Of a DNA stretch of 64,000 nucleotides, positions 1 to 10,100 are shown one piece after another. The first letter of the stretch is position 1; each line of letters begins with the position of its first letter. Source of the DNA: Frigoriglobus tundricola (GTDB lineage Bacteria; Planctomycetota; Planctomycetia; Gemmatales; Gemmataceae); assembly GCF_013128195.2 (NCBI RefSeq), contig NZ_CP053452.2:3038001-3102000 (forward strand), in the 5' to 3' direction. Made by a program: the position numbers and the translations under genes. Under the pieces are notes generated by a model. It did not search any database. It was not told where the DNA came from and was given only the letters and a program-made list of their open reading frames with translations.

Positions 1-972
1 GCGCCGTTCGAGTACGAACCGGGGCCGCTCGGTGACGAACAGGTGGAGATCGCGGTCTCGCACTGCGGGGTCTGCCACTCCGACCTGTCCATGCTCGACA
101 ACGAGTGGGGCATGACCCGGTACCCGTTCGTGCCGGGGCACGAGGCGGTCGGGACCGTGCGCGCCGTGGGTTCGCACGTGACCACCGTGAAGCCCGGCGA
201 CCGGGTCGGGCTCGGCTGGTACTCGAAGAGCTGCATGCACTGCCGGCAGTGCATGGGCGGCGACCACAACCTGTGTTCGACCGCGGAGGCCACCATCGTC
301 GGCCGGCACGGCGCGTTCGCGAACACGGTCCGCGCGCACTGGGCGTGGGCGACGCCGCTCCCGGACGGGGTCGACCCGGCGAAGGCCGGGCCGCTGTTCT
401 GCGGCGGCATCACCGTGTTCAACCCGCTCGTTCAGTTCGACGTCCGGCCCACGCACCGCGTCGGCGTCGTCGGCATCGGCGGGCTGGGGCACCTGGCGGT
501 GCAGTTCGCCAACAAGTGGGGGTGCGAGGTGGTCGCGTTCTCGTCGTCCGCCGGCAAAAGTGACGAGGCGAAGAAGCTCGGCGCGCACCACGTCGTCAAC
601 TCGAAGGACGACGCGGCGATGGCGAAGCTCACGGGCACGCTCGATCTCATCCTGGTGACCGTGAACGTGCCGCTGAACTGGCCGGCGTACGTCAGCGCGC
701 TGGCCCCGAGGGGCCGGCTGCACTTCGTCGGCGCGGTGGGCGCGCCCGTTCCCGTCGCGGTGTTCCCGATGATCGTCGGGCAGAAGTCGCTCTCCGGCTC
801 GCCGGTCGGCAGCCCGGCCACCACCGCGGACATGCTCGCGTTCTGTGCCCGGCACGGCATCGCCCCGGTCACCGAGACGTTCCCGATGTCGAAGGTGAAC
901 GACGCCGTCGCGCACCTCCGGGCCGGTAAGGCCCGGTACCGCATCGTTTTGGAAAACGACCTGAAGGCGTAG
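1..972 (+). CDS. Zinc-dependent alcohol dehydrogenase (YahK/CAD-like), 5' end missing
   Basis: Medium-chain dehydrogenase that would interconvert alcohols and aldehydes with NAD(P)H in the cytoplasm. The frame is open from base 1, so the true start lies outside the window; the first ATG at 43 is internal. Visible are the catalytic-zinc region GVCHSD followed by GHEAVG, the structural-zinc cysteine cluster [15 protein letters not shown], and the Rossmann glycine motif [13 protein letters not shown]. The spacing resembles the YahK/cinnamyl-alcohol-dehydrogenase branch rather than class III enzymes. The gene ends just before a C-rich repeat and reads in the same direction as the nitroreductase. 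Substrate cannot be told from sequence. Confidence 0.9.
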   Translation, partial: APFEYEPGPLGDEQVEIAVSHCGVCHSDLSMLDNEWGMTRYPFVPGHEAVGTVRAVGSHVTTVKPGDRVGLGWYSKSCMHCRQCMGGDHNLCSTAEATIVGRHGAFANTVRAHWAWATPLPDGVDPAKAGPLFCGGITVFNPLVQFDVRPTHRVGVVGIGGLGHLAVQFANKWGCEVVAFSSSAGKSDEAKKLGAHHVVNSKDDAAMAKLTGTLDLILVTVNVPLNWPAYVSALAPRGRLHFVGAVGAPVPVAVFPMIVGQKSLSGSPVGSPATTADMLAFCARHGIAPVTETFPMSKVNDAVAHLRAGKARYRIVLENDLKA

Positions 973-988
973 CGCTCGGTCGAAGACC

Positions 989-1073
989 TCTCCCCGAACC
1001 CCTCCCCGTTTGGGAAGGGGCTCGGGACTGCTCTCCGTCTTCCTTCCCCTTCTGGGAGAGGGGGCGGAGGGGC
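989..1073. repeat. CT/GA-rich palindromic intergenic repeat
   Basis: Runs of CCTCTCCCC and CCCCTCCCC face their complements GGGAAGGGG and GGGAGAGGGGG, making imperfect hairpins between the dehydrogenase and the nitroreductase. Related C-rich elements recur at about 5.4, 22.4, 35.9, 45.4 and 57.3 kb. It could act as a terminator for the upstream gene. Confidence 0.6.
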
Positions 1074-1107
1074 AGGTTCTTTCGCAAGTTACCCGTTGGA
1101 GATGTGC

Positions 1108-1752
1108 ATGCCCGTTTCGCCTGAGACCGTTCTTTCTCAACTCGACTGGCGCTACGCCACGAAGAAGTTCGACCCCGCGAAGAAGATCGCACCGGACCTG
1201 TGGGCCAAACTCGAGCAGGCCGCGATCCACGCGCCGTCGTCCTTCGGGCTCCAGCCCTGGAAGTTCATCGTGGTGACGGACCCGGAGGTGCGGAAGCAGC
1301 TCCACCCGGCGTCGTTCAACCAGTCGCAGGTCCTGGACGCGTCCCACCTCGTCGTGTTCGCCGCGAAGAACCCACCGACCCCGGCCGACGTGGACGCGTA
1401 CGTCGCACGCATCGCGGAGGTGCGCGGCGCGCCGGCCGAGAGCCTCGACGGGTACAAGCAGATGATGCTCGGCTCGCTCTCCCGCATGGACGCAGTCCAG
1501 GCCCACCGGTGGGCGGCGCGGCAGGTGTACATCGCCCTCGGCGTGTTCCTGTCCGCCGCCGCGCTCGTCGGCGTGGACGCGTGCCCGATGGAAGGGTTCC
1601 TGCCCGAGAAGTACGACGAGATCCTCGGCCTGAGGGCCAAGGGGTTGGGGTCGGTGGTGATCGCGACCGCCGGCTACCGGTCCGCCGAGGACGCCTACGC
1701 CGGGGCGGCCAAGGTGCGGTTCGACCCGAAGGACGTGATCGTGCGCGTGTGA
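1108..1752 (+). CDS. Nitroreductase-family NAD(P)H-dependent oxidoreductase
   Basis: Flavin-dependent reductase of the nitroreductase fold, 214 residues, close to the normal length. The N-terminal RYATKKFDP and the helix with APSSFGLQPWKF are the FMN-binding signatures, and MEGFLPEKYDEILGL near the C-terminus fits the NfsB/YdgI group. The start was set at the ATG at 1108 because a GGAG (1098-1101) lies six bases upstream; TTG at 1096 and ATG at 1102 are in-frame alternatives that overlap this ribosome binding site. Probably reduces nitro compounds or quinones, but the physiological substrate is unknown. Confidence 0.88.
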   Translation: MPVSPETVLSQLDWRYATKKFDPAKKIAPDLWAKLEQAAIHAPSSFGLQPWKFIVVTDPEVRKQLHPASFNQSQVLDASHLVVFAAKNPPTPADVDAYVARIAEVRGAPAESLDGYKQMMLGSLSRMDAVQAHRWAARQVYIALGVFLSAAALVGVDACPMEGFLPEKYDEILGLRAKGLGSVVIATAGYRSAEDAYAGAAKVRFDPKDVIVRV

Positions 1753-1843
1753 GCAACGCAGGTGGCGGCCCCATCGGGGCCGCTGCTAGGCTCTCCCATC
1801 TCTCCTGCCATTCATTACCCGTCTCTCGCCCCTGGAGTCACGA

Positions 1844-3244
1844 ATGACGCGATTGATTGCCCTGGGCCTCGCACTGACGTGCACGCTGACGCTGAACGCG
1901 AGCGACTGGCCCCAGTTCCGCGGACCCGCGGGGACCGGGGTGGCCGACGACCAGAAGCCGCCGGTGAAGTTCGGGCCGAAGGAGAACCTGGTTTGGAAGG
2001 TCGCCGTTCCGCCGGGCGCGTCCTCACCGATCGTCGTCGGTGACAAGATCCTCCTGACCGCGTTCGAGGGCGGCAAGCTGTTCACGATCTGTTACGCGCG
2101 CGGGGACGGCAAGGAACTGTGGCGGGCGGACGCCAGGGCGGCGAAGATCGAGCCGTTCCACCCGACCGAGGGGAGCCCGGCCGCGTCCACGCCGGTCAGC
2201 GACGGCAAGACGGTCGTCACCTACTTCGGCTCGTGCGGGCTGATCGCCTACGACCTCGACGGCAAGGAGCAGTGGCGGCTCGACCTGCCGTCGGCGGTGA
2301 CGAACTACGAGTTCGGCACCGGCACGTCGCCGATCCTCGCGGACGGGCTGGTGCTGCTCGCCCGCGACCTGTCGAAGGACTCGGCGGTGTACGCGCTCGA
2401 CCTCGCGACCGGCTCGCAGAAGTGGAAGACGGACCGGAAGCAAAAGACCGCGTACAGCACGCCGGTCGTGTGGACCGAGGGCGGGAAGAAGGTGCTGGTC
2501 GTTCCCGGCGCCACCTCGCTGACCGGGTACGAGTTGCACTCGGGCAAGGAGGTCTGGGCCGTCAACAAGATGTCGGCGGTCGCCTGCACCACGCCGGTGC
2601 TTTACAAGGACACACTGCTGTACTCCGGGTGGGCGCCCGGCGGCGAGGACTACAAGATGCCGTCGTTCGACGAGGTCCTGAAGATGGCCGGCGACGATAA
2701 GGTCGGCCACCTCACGCGCGAAGGAGCGGCCAAGACCCCGTTCGGCAACTTCTTCGACAACAACGACCCGAACAAGGACGGGAAAATCACCCGCGAGGAG
2801 TGGGCCGAGAACATGAAGGGGCTGGCGGGCGGCGAGAACCGCGCGGTGGCCATCAAGCCGGGCGGGAAGGGCGAAGTCGCGTGGACGTACTCCAAGAACC
2901 TGCCCTACGTGCCCAGCCCGATCGTGTACCGCGACCGGTTCTACCTCCTCAAGGACGGCCCGCTGATGACGTGCCTGGACGCGAAGACCGGCAAGCCGAT
3001 CTACGCGGCCGAGCGGGTGAAGGCCGGTACCCGGTTCTACGCCTCACCGGTGGCCGCGAACGGGCACATCTACATCGCGTCGCTCGACGGCACCGTGGCG
3101 GTCGTCGCCGCGGGTGAGGACGCGCCGGACGTGGTGTACTCCGTGAAGTTCGCGGAGGGCGTGCGCGCGACGCCGGCCATTGTGGACAACACGCTCTACA
3201 TCCGCAGCGACAAGTTCCTCTACGCGTTCGCAGACAAGAAGTGA
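1844..3244 (+). CDS. Secreted PQQ-type beta-propeller protein with an EF-hand loop
   Basis: 466-residue exported protein. It has a short signal peptide (about residues 1-19) followed by the planctomycete signature DWPQFRGPAGTG and several propeller blades of the pyrrolo-quinoline-quinone-like type (YDLDGKEQWRLDL, LDLATGSQKWKTD, YELHSGKEVWAVNK). A canonical EF-hand calcium loop, DPNKDGKITREE, interrupts the propeller at about residue 308. Such proteins are common in planctomycetes and usually act outside the cytoplasmic membrane; no catalytic activity can be assigned. The gene stands alone and is followed by a strong hairpin. Confidence 0.88.
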   Translation: MTRLIALGLALTCTLTLNASDWPQFRGPAGTGVADDQKPPVKFGPKENLVWKVAVPPGASSPIVVGDKILLTAFEGGKLFTICYARGDGKELWRADARAAKIEPFHPTEGSPAASTPVSDGKTVVTYFGSCGLIAYDLDGKEQWRLDLPSAVTNYEFGTGTSPILADGLVLLARDLSKDSAVYALDLATGSQKWKTDRKQKTAYSTPVVWTEGGKKVLVVPGATSLTGYELHSGKEVWAVNKMSAVACTTPVLYKDTLLYSGWAPGGEDYKMPSFDEVLKMAGDDKVGHLTREGAAKTPFGNFFDNNDPNKDGKITREEWAENMKGLAGGENRAVAIKPGGKGEVAWTYSKNLPYVPSPIVYRDRFYLLKDGPLMTCLDAKTGKPIYAAERVKAGTRFYASPVAANGHIYIASLDGTVAVVAAGEDAPDVVYSVKFAEGVRATPAIVDNTLYIRSDKFLYAFADKK

Positions 3245-3271
3245 GGCGGGCTCGCTGGGACGAGTTTCTGC

Positions 3272-3306
3272 CCTGGGACGGCGGCCGTCTCGGCCGCCGT
3301 CCCAGG
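3272..3306 (+). terminator. Perfect 15-bp hairpin after the propeller gene
   Basis: Arms 3272-3286 and 3292-3306 pair perfectly around a 5-base loop, 28 bases after the stop codon. There is no clear T-tract. Confidence 0.65.
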
Positions 3307-3796
3307 AAGTGCCGTCCACGAAAGCCCGCACGCACGGCGTTTCACCCGTCGGTGGTACGCTGCTAACTGTTCTGAACGGGCGCGCCCGCCGGTTCACAAC
3401 TGCCCGGGGCGCGTGTGAAACTTCGGCTCCGCCCGCTTTTCCACGTTGACCAACCGGGGGGCAGAGGGCTATGAATATGCACATCCCGTCCCCTTGATTC
3501 GCCCCGTTCGCCCACTGTTAGATTTCCCCCTCACGCGATCCCAGTCCGATCGCCGATGGTCGGTTCGCGGCTCGTCACCGCGGCCGATGCGCTCGTCGAT
3601 CGCAGGTTGAACTCGCTCCCCCCTCCAGTGCAGCCCGCTGTCCAGGGCCGACTCGTTTTCGTTCCCGTGTTCCGGGGCTCGCGGGCACTCGCGCCCGTTA
3701 GCGATCCGCCGGAGCGTGTCCGTTCGACGACCGTAATTCGGTCGCCGGAGCGCGCGTCCGCGCGCCGGTTTCTTTCTCAAGGTGAGGTACATTTCT
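3307..3796. other. Intergenic stretch without a convincing gene
   Basis: About 490 bases. Open frames here have low-complexity Arg/Pro-rich translations typical of shadows in GC-rich DNA. The last part should hold the promoter of the downstream secreted protein; no clear hexamers are seen. A ribosome binding site sits at the end (3780-3787). Confidence 0.5.
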
Positions 3797-4654
3797 GTGT
3801 CGAAGAAGAACAACGCCCGACTCGCGATCGCCCAGTTGCCCGACCGCATCGTGCCGACGGTGGCCTCGTTCAGCAACGGTGTGCTGTTCGTCCAGGGCGA
3901 CAACGCCGGGAACGACATCAGCGTCGCCGCCGACGCCAGCGGGAACATCAACGTGACCGATCACGGCGCCGCCGTGACCATCGCCGGCTCGACCACCGCG
4001 ACCACGACCAACGTCAAACTCGTCGTCGAGGTGGCGGGGACGGGGAAGAACAACACGCTGTCCACCGCCGCCAGCCTCGGCGCCATCGCCGACACGCTGA
4101 TCGGCAACGGCTCCGGCACGATGACGTTCAGCCCGCTGAACAACGCGCCCTCGACCGCCTTCGGGTCGCAGAACGTCCACGCCCACAACGTCTTCAACGA
4201 CAACCCCGGCGGGAAGGACGTGTTCTTCGGCGGCGCCGGCGACAACCTGTTCGACTGGCAGCCGGGGACGGGGACGGACACCTACGTCGGAGCGGGCCGG
4301 TCGAACACGGTGCTGGTGGTCGGCAACAACAACGGCCTGGCCGAGAACGACACCCTCCAGGCCGATGGGAGCGGCGGGGCGACCTACACCCGCAACAACC
4401 TGGTGCCGTTCGTGCTCAACACGACCGGTATCCAGAACTGGATCATTCAGCCGTCGTCGGCCACCGGTAACGTGGTGACGATCGGCGACCTGACCGGCAC
4501 GCCCACGAAGAATGTGGAAGTGGACACGACCCAGGGCACCGTGAACGCGAGCGCCCAGAACAACCCGAACGTCGAACTGATCGTGAACGGCCCGCGCAAC
4601 ACCGTGACCGAAGGCGCGGGCGAAACGATTCTGCACAGGAAGATCCCGAAGTAA
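3797..4654 (+). CDS. Secreted protein with planctomycete LPDRIVPT N-terminal motif
   Basis: 285-residue protein of unknown function. The N-terminus is basic (SKKNNAR) and then carries LPDRIVPT, a variant of the LEDRxxPA motif that marks many large secreted planctomycete proteins in place of an ordinary signal peptide (recalled family knowledge). The rest is rich in Gly, Asn, Thr and Asp with short repeats such as GDNAGNDISV, GGAGDNLFDW and GNGSGTMTF, suggesting a beta-rich, calcium-binding-like extracellular fold. GTG at 3797 was chosen because AGGTGAGG (3780-3787) is 9 bases upstream; the earlier GTG at 3782 overlaps that site. A perfect hairpin follows the gene. Confidence 0.7.
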   Translation: MSKKNNARLAIAQLPDRIVPTVASFSNGVLFVQGDNAGNDISVAADASGNINVTDHGAAVTIAGSTTATTTNVKLVVEVAGTGKNNTLSTAASLGAIADTLIGNGSGTMTFSPLNNAPSTAFGSQNVHAHNVFNDNPGGKDVFFGGAGDNLFDWQPGTGTDTYVGAGRSNTVLVVGNNNGLAENDTLQADGSGGATYTRNNLVPFVLNTTGIQNWIIQPSSATGNVVTIGDLTGTPTKNVEVDTTQGTVNASAQNNPNVELIVNGPRNTVTEGAGETILHRKIPK

Positions 4655-4672
4655 CCCGTCAGTAACGTTGCG

Positions 4673-4731
4673 CGTCATCACGTCGCGAAGTCGAAAACCA
4701 CTTGGCTCTTCGACTTCGCGACGTGATGACG
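4673..4731. terminator. Perfect 23-bp hairpin between convergent genes
   Basis: Arms 4673-4695 and 4709-4731 are exact reverse complements around a 13-base loop. It fills the gap between the LPDR gene on the plus strand and the VOC gene on the minus strand, so it probably terminates both. Confidence 0.75.
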
Positions 4732-4739
4732 TGCGACTA

Positions 4740-5204
4740 TTAAGCGACGGCTTTTTCGCCGAACGGGTTCATCTCAACCCACTTCTTCTCGGCCTCGGCC
4801 TTCTGCTCGGCGGTGAGCGGGTTGCTGAACGACCACGTGTGGCCGAACGGATCGACGACCTGGCCGTACCGGTCGCCCCAGAACATGTCCGCGGCCGGCA
4901 TGGTGACCGTCGCCCCGGCGGCGGCGGCCTGCTCGATGGTCGCATCCGCGTTCGGCACGTTCAGGTGCAGCGTGACCGGCGACGGCCCCTTCGGTGCGCG
5001 GGACACGCCGCCGCAGTATTCGGGGAAGTCGTCGCACAGCATCAGGTGCGCGTCCCCGATCTTGAGAGAGGCGTGCATCAGCCGGCCGTCCGGCGTCGGC
5101 ATCCGCAGGATCTCTTCCGCCCCGAGCGCGGCCTTGTAGAACTCGATGGCCTTCACGCCCCCGTTCACCACCAGGTGCGGGACCAGCCCATTTTTCTCCG
5201 ACAT
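4740..5204 (-). CDS. VOC-superfamily (glyoxalase/PhnB-like) protein
   Basis: 154 residues. The vicinal-oxygen-chelate fold is shown by VPHLVVNGGVKAIEFYKAALGAEE at the N-terminus (first beta-alpha unit) and by the second half containing VTLHLNVPNADATIEQA and DRYGQVVDPFGHTWSF. These are the signatures of the PhnB/YdeP-type branch. Members bind a metal and act on varied small molecules or sequester antibiotics; no specific substrate can be given. It is a single-gene unit converging on the LPDR gene. Confidence 0.85.
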   Translation of the reverse strand: MSEKNGLVPHLVVNGGVKAIEFYKAALGAEEILRMPTPDGRLMHASLKIGDAHLMLCDDFPEYCGGVSRAPKGPSPVTLHLNVPNADATIEQAAAAGATVTMPAADMFWGDRYGQVVDPFGHTWSFSNPLTAEQKAEAEKKWVEMNPFGEKAVA

Positions 5205-5555
5205 AAACGCCCCCCTTCGGAAATGGAACCCGGAGCATGATCCCCTGCGCTACGAACCGGCGCAAGGTCAGTAGCGCGAAATTTGTGTTCGCGCGTTCAG
5301 GTGGAATATCGGCCACTATGCGGGGCGACATGAACCTTTTTTGCAGAATTGGTGTCAGAAAAGGCCAACTCCTCCTTCCCAAGCGAGGAGGGGAAACAAA
5401 AAGACCCCTTCCCACCCCCTCCCCCTTGCTCCCCGGCCTTGTCAGCGGAGCTTGTCGCGGGCCGGGGCGGGGAGAGGGGCTTAAAACCGAAGGCACTCCG
5501 ACTCTTTCTCCCCTTCCCTTTTTAGGGGAGGGGGCCAGGGGTTAGGTTCTTCATC
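5205..5555. repeat. Intergenic region rich in C-tract palindromes
   Basis: 350 bases between divergent genes. The first 130 bases must hold the VOC promoter. From about 5375 to 5545 it consists of C-rich and G-rich tracts (CCCTTCCCACCCCCTCCC, GGGGCGGGGAGAGGGG, CCCCTTCCC...GGGGAGGGGG), related to the repeats at 989, 22416 and 45404. No gene is seen. Confidence 0.55.
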
Positions 5556-6338
5556 ATGCAATCCATCCGCAAATACCCCCGCACGCAACACCTCGTCGGT
5601 TCCCGTTCTCAGCCGGGCGACGAAGACCTCGATGCGGTCCCCCTGTCCGATCTCCGGGGCAAGTACGTCGTTATCGAAGAGAAGGTGGACGGCGCGAACT
5701 GCGGCGTCAGCTTCGGGGCGGACCTGTCGCTGTTGCTCCAGAGCCGCGGGCACTTCTTGGCGGGCGGGCCGCGCGAGCGCCAGTTCGACCTGCTGAAGCA
5801 GTGGGCCGGGGCGATGGCCGACCGGTTGCTCGACCGGCTGGGGGACCGCTACGTCATGTACGGCGAGTGGCTCTACGCGAAGCACACCGTTTACTACGAC
5901 GCCCTGCCGCACTACTTCATGGAGTTCGACGTCTTCGACACCGCGACCAACGAGTTCCTCGACACCCCGCGGCGCGCGGACCTGCTGGCCGGGTTACCGA
6001 TTACCCCGGTAAAAGTGCTGTTCGCGGGCGCGCTCCCCGGCGAAGAGTACCTGCGCGCGCTCGTCGGCCCGTCGCACTTCATCACGCCGAACGCGGCGGA
6101 GCGGTTCCGCGACGACGTGGCCCGCCTCGGCTGGGACGTGGACCGGGCCGTGCGGCAAACCGACCTCTCCGGCGTCATGGAGGGTCTGTACGTCAAGGTG
6201 GAGGAGAACGGCGCGGTGACCGGGCGGTACAAGTTCGTCCGGGCCGAGTTCCTCCAAACCGTGACGGCCGACGGGCACTGGCAGGACCGCCCGCTCGTGC
6301 CGAACCGTCTCGCCGCGGGGGCGGAGTTGTTCGGGTAA
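5556..6338 (+). CDS. Stand-alone RNA ligase (Rnl2-like nucleotidyltransferase)
   Basis: 260-residue protein with the nucleotidyltransferase motifs of ATP-dependent polynucleotide ligases. Motif I is KVDGAN, with the adenylated lysine at about residue 43. The [13 protein letters not shown] and FMEFDVFD segments correspond to motifs III and IIIa, and EGLYVKVEE followed by RYKFVR correspond to motifs IV and V. The length and the KxDGxN form fit small RNA ligases of the Rnl2 type and not NAD-dependent LigA. It lacks a C-terminal OB domain. It would seal nicked or cleaved RNA. A methyltransferase gene follows after 17 bases and is probably co-transcribed. Confidence 0.82.
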   Translation: MQSIRKYPRTQHLVGSRSQPGDEDLDAVPLSDLRGKYVVIEEKVDGANCGVSFGADLSLLLQSRGHFLAGGPRERQFDLLKQWAGAMADRLLDRLGDRYVMYGEWLYAKHTVYYDALPHYFMEFDVFDTATNEFLDTPRRADLLAGLPITPVKVLFAGALPGEEYLRALVGPSHFITPNAAERFRDDVARLGWDVDRAVRQTDLSGVMEGLYVKVEENGAVTGRYKFVRAEFLQTVTADGHWQDRPLVPNRLAAGAELFG

Positions 6339-6355
6339 CCGGCGGAGGAGAACCG

Positions 6356-7126
6356 ATGGACGTACTGGCGTACAACCGCGCGGCCTGGGACCACGCCGTC
6401 GAGACCGGGAACAAGTGGACGGTACCGGTGGGGCCGGACGCGACCGCGGCCGCCCGGCGGGGCGAGTGGTCCATCATCCTCACGCCGGCGAAACCGGTGC
6501 CCCGGGCGTGGTTCCCGCCCCTCGCCGGGCTGAACGTGCTGTGTCTCGCGTCCGGCGGCGGTCAGCAGGGACCGGTTCTCGCGGCGGCCGGCGCGAACGT
6601 CACCGTGTTCGACAACTCTCCGAAACAGCTCGCCCAGGACCGCACGGTGGCCGCCCGGGACGGGCTCGCCATCGAAACCGTCGAAGGCGACATGGCGGAC
6701 CTGTCGCGGTTCCCGGACCGGCGGTTCGGGCTCATCGTCCACCCGTGTTCCAACTGCTTCGCGCCGGACGTCCGACCGGTGTGGCGCGAATGCTTTCGCG
6801 TCCTCCGGCCCGGCGGCGTGCTGCTCGCAGGTATGTGCAACCCGGTGCTGTTCGTCTTCGACGAAGACAAGTTGGGCGCGGGCGAGTTCGTGGGGCGCTA
6901 TTCGGTCCCGTACTCGGACCTCACGCACCTGACGGACGCGGAGCGGCGCCGGTACACGGACAAGAACGAGCCGCTCGTGTACGGCCACACGCTCGAAGAC
7001 CAGATCGGCGGTCAACTCGACGCCGGGTTCGTACTCACGGCGCTGTACGAAGACTCGGACCCGTCCCGCGCGTTGGCCCAACTGATTCCGACGTTCCTGG
7101 CGACCCGCGCGGTGAAGCCGGGGTAG
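6356..7126 (+). CDS. Class I SAM-dependent methyltransferase
   Basis: 256 residues. The SAM-binding motif I is present as [19 protein letters not shown], followed by [11 protein letters not shown] (motif II region), [13 protein letters not shown] (motif III region) and [13 protein letters not shown] (post-motif helix). The N-terminal [17 protein letters not shown] matches a family that methylates small molecules or remains uncharacterised. A good GGAGGAG (6345-6351) precedes the ATG. It lies 17 bases after the RNA ligase, so it may act on the same substrate, although no Hen1 signature is visible. Converges on the sigma-WD40 gene. Confidence 0.85.
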   Translation: MDVLAYNRAAWDHAVETGNKWTVPVGPDATAAARRGEWSIILTPAKPVPRAWFPPLAGLNVLCLASGGGQQGPVLAAAGANVTVFDNSPKQLAQDRTVAARDGLAIETVEGDMADLSRFPDRRFGLIVHPCSNCFAPDVRPVWRECFRVLRPGGVLLAGMCNPVLFVFDEDKLGAGEFVGRYSVPYSDLTHLTDAERRRYTDKNEPLVYGHTLEDQIGGQLDAGFVLTALYEDSDPSRALAQLIPTFLATRAVKPG

Positions 7127-7148
7127 CGCTGCCTTCTACTCGCCGTGA

Positions 7149-10100
7149 TCAGTTCCGGCCCCGCAGCCGGGCGAGGGCGGCGGCGGCCTCGCGCGTCACC
7201 CGCGCGCCCGCCGCACCTGTCGCAAGAGCGGAGAGCACGTTCCGCGCGTCGGCCGACCCGATCCGCTCCAGCACTTCGACCGCTCGCACGTGTCGGAGCG
7301 CCTCACCGGTCACGGGCGCCGGGTCCAATTTGTTCACCAACTCCCCCGCCCGGGAGACCACCTCCGCCGACCCGGCCGCGCGGATCGCGTCCCTCAGAGC
7401 CGGAACGACCTCGGGGCCGATCCGCTCCAGTTCCGCCTGGGCCGCCTCACGATCGGCGAACTCCGGGGCCGCGAGTTGTTCGACGAGTTTCTGAACGCGC
7501 TTCGGGTCCGGTCCCTGGTCCGCCACCAGGTGCTTCTGGAAGTGAGTCACGGCCGCGGCCGGCGCGGACGCAAAGTGGCGCATCGCCCGGTCGGCCCTGG
7601 CCGCGTCTGAGGAAAGGAGATCCGCCCAGGCCCGCCCCGCATCGGCCGGTCCCGCGCGGCCGGGGAGCGGGCCGAGCAAGTCCCAAACCAGGATCTGGGT
7701 GTCCGATCCGCCCGATATCAGGCGCCGGCCGTCCGGGGTGAACGCGGCGGCCGTGACCCCGCCCTCGTGGCCACGAAACTCCGCCCGACATTTCCCCGTC
7801 GCGAGTTCATAGACCCGGACGCCACCGTGATGCGTACCGACCGCGACCGTCCGGTCGTCCGGAGCGACCGCCAGGCAGTTCGCACCCGTTTCCGGGCCGT
7901 CGAACGCCGCCCGCAACTTCCCGGTCTCCAGGTTCCACGCCTTGATGGCAGTTGAGCCGACCACACCCCCGAAACCGGGTACAATTTTGGTCGGCCCTGT
8001 CACAGCAAACCGCCCGTCTGCGGAGAGGGCGAACGGCCACGCGCCGCGCCGCCCGGTGTCCACCTGGCACACAACAGTTCTCGTCGCGCGGTCCCACACA
8101 CCCAAGACCCCGTCCGTCCCCGCGGCGACGAAGCGAGCGCCGTCGGGCGTGACTTCTAATGAGGACACGTTTCTCTGTGGTAAGTTATGATCGTCCTTTC
8201 GGTGCGGGAGCGGGTTCAGCGTCTGGGCGTCCCACGCGCGAAAGTCCCCGTCGCCCCCGCTCCCGAACAGCAACTTTGACTTCGAGTTGGGGACTTGAGA
8301 GACGAACCACCCTCTGCCCGGAACCGCCGAAACTTGCCGCCCTGTATCGAGGTCCCAGAGACGCGCGCCGAACGCGGGGTTCCAGTCCGATACCGCGAGT
8401 ACCCGCCGACCGTCCGGAGCCACCACGAGCCGGTCGATTTCCCCGATCGACGCAGGTGTGGGGCAGAGTTCCTTCCACGTCGCGGTGTCCCACAGCCGGA
8501 CCGCCCGGCGCCCGGCCGTGGCGATCGTTTTCCCGTCGGGCGAGAGGACCGCCCCGCCGATAACGTCCAAATCTTCCCACGGCGGTTCGGCAACAATCTT
8601 ACCCGTGGCAACGTCCCAAACGACGCTCGGACCGTGGTAGCTGCCCCCCACGACCTGCTTGCCGCTCTGGAGGAAGAGGAACGGGTACACTGTGAGCTTT
8701 TGCCCGGCGAACGGGCGGACGTCCTTACCGGTGCCCGCGTCCAGAAGGAGCGGGGGTGCGCGGTGTTCCTCGGTGGCGCCAAACGACACGAGGACGTGCT
8801 TCCCGTCCGGGGAGAATAGCGCGGTCGGATCCCTCTGCCACCCGATCATGTCCACCTCCGCCCCGCGGACCCAGAGCGGCTCGGGCTTCCGGTCCTCCGC
8901 GAGCAACGTGAGGTCGAACAGTCGGACGCCGAAGGAGTCGCCGGCCTGCCAGTTGCCAAAGCCCTGACCGAAACACACCACCAACCGGGTGCCGTCGGGG
9001 CTGAACGCGAGGGCCGGCACGTAGCGGTTTCGGACGGATAATTTCCCGGACCGTCCGCCCTTGGCAACCGGGTGAAGAACGACCGTATCGCCGGTGCGGA
9101 ACGCCACGGTCTTGCCGTCCGGCGAAACCGCGAGTGGCTCGTTGGTGCGCGGGCCGCTTTCGGCGAGGACGCGGACGAGTTCTCCGGTCCTGGCGTCCCA
9201 CAGGCGGACCGGAGTCGGACCCAGACTGAGCGGGGTGGAAAAGAGCCCCTCGGCGGTGACGATTCGCGTGCCGCCGTCGGCGTAGGCGACGGCGTTCGGG
9301 AAGATGAACGGCCCCTTCAGGCGCCGGAGTTCGCGCCCGGTCTGGCGGTCCCAGATGCGGACGGTGTGGTCGTCCCCGGCGGACGCGACCTCCGCTCCGT
9401 CCGGGGAGAACGCGACCGACTGGACGTATCCGCCGTGACGGAGCCGGGCCGTGCCGAGGCACATCACCGCCCCGGTCGGGAGCGGGTCGCCGTGACGATC
9501 GACCGGTCGATGCGGGTCCGCCTCGGCGGCCGGGCGCGCGGGCTCGGGCGGATCGCTCCTCGGCGGGTCGGCGGTGGGCGACCCGCTCGCGGCCAGGACG
9601 ATCCCGATGGCGGCCAGCGCGGTCGCGGCCGGCGCAAAGAGGAGAGCGACACGGAGCCGACCCGTTGGGAGCAGGCCGGCGAGCGCGGGCGGAACCGTCC
9701 CATTCTTCGCCGTCCGGACCGCCGCCACCGCGGCCTCGATCAGTGCGGCGGACACCGGCGACGGACTGCCGACGACAATGGCCGGGGCCGCCAGCGGGAG
9801 CCCGTATCGCGCGAGCCGCTTGCGAAGCCGCTCCTTCCCCCGCTCCAGCCGGCCGCGGAGCGCCCCGACCGGGCACCCGGCCCGGCGGGCGGCCTCCTCG
9901 TAGCTCAACTCCTGGAGGTAGCACAACACGAGCGGGACGCGGTACTTCTCGGGCAGTGCGGCGAGTTCGGTGTCGAGTACCTCTCGCACCTCCCGCCACG
10001 TCAGGTCGTCGGGGGCGACGGGTGGCGTGCGAGAGGCCACCTCCCGTTCCCGGCGTCGGCTCTCTCCCCGGCGCGCGCGGTGTGCGACTCGGACGGCGGC

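Noticed and set aside
4774..5496. 240-codon minus-strand frame over the VOC gene
   Set aside because: It overlaps the VOC gene in another frame and runs through C-rich repeats.
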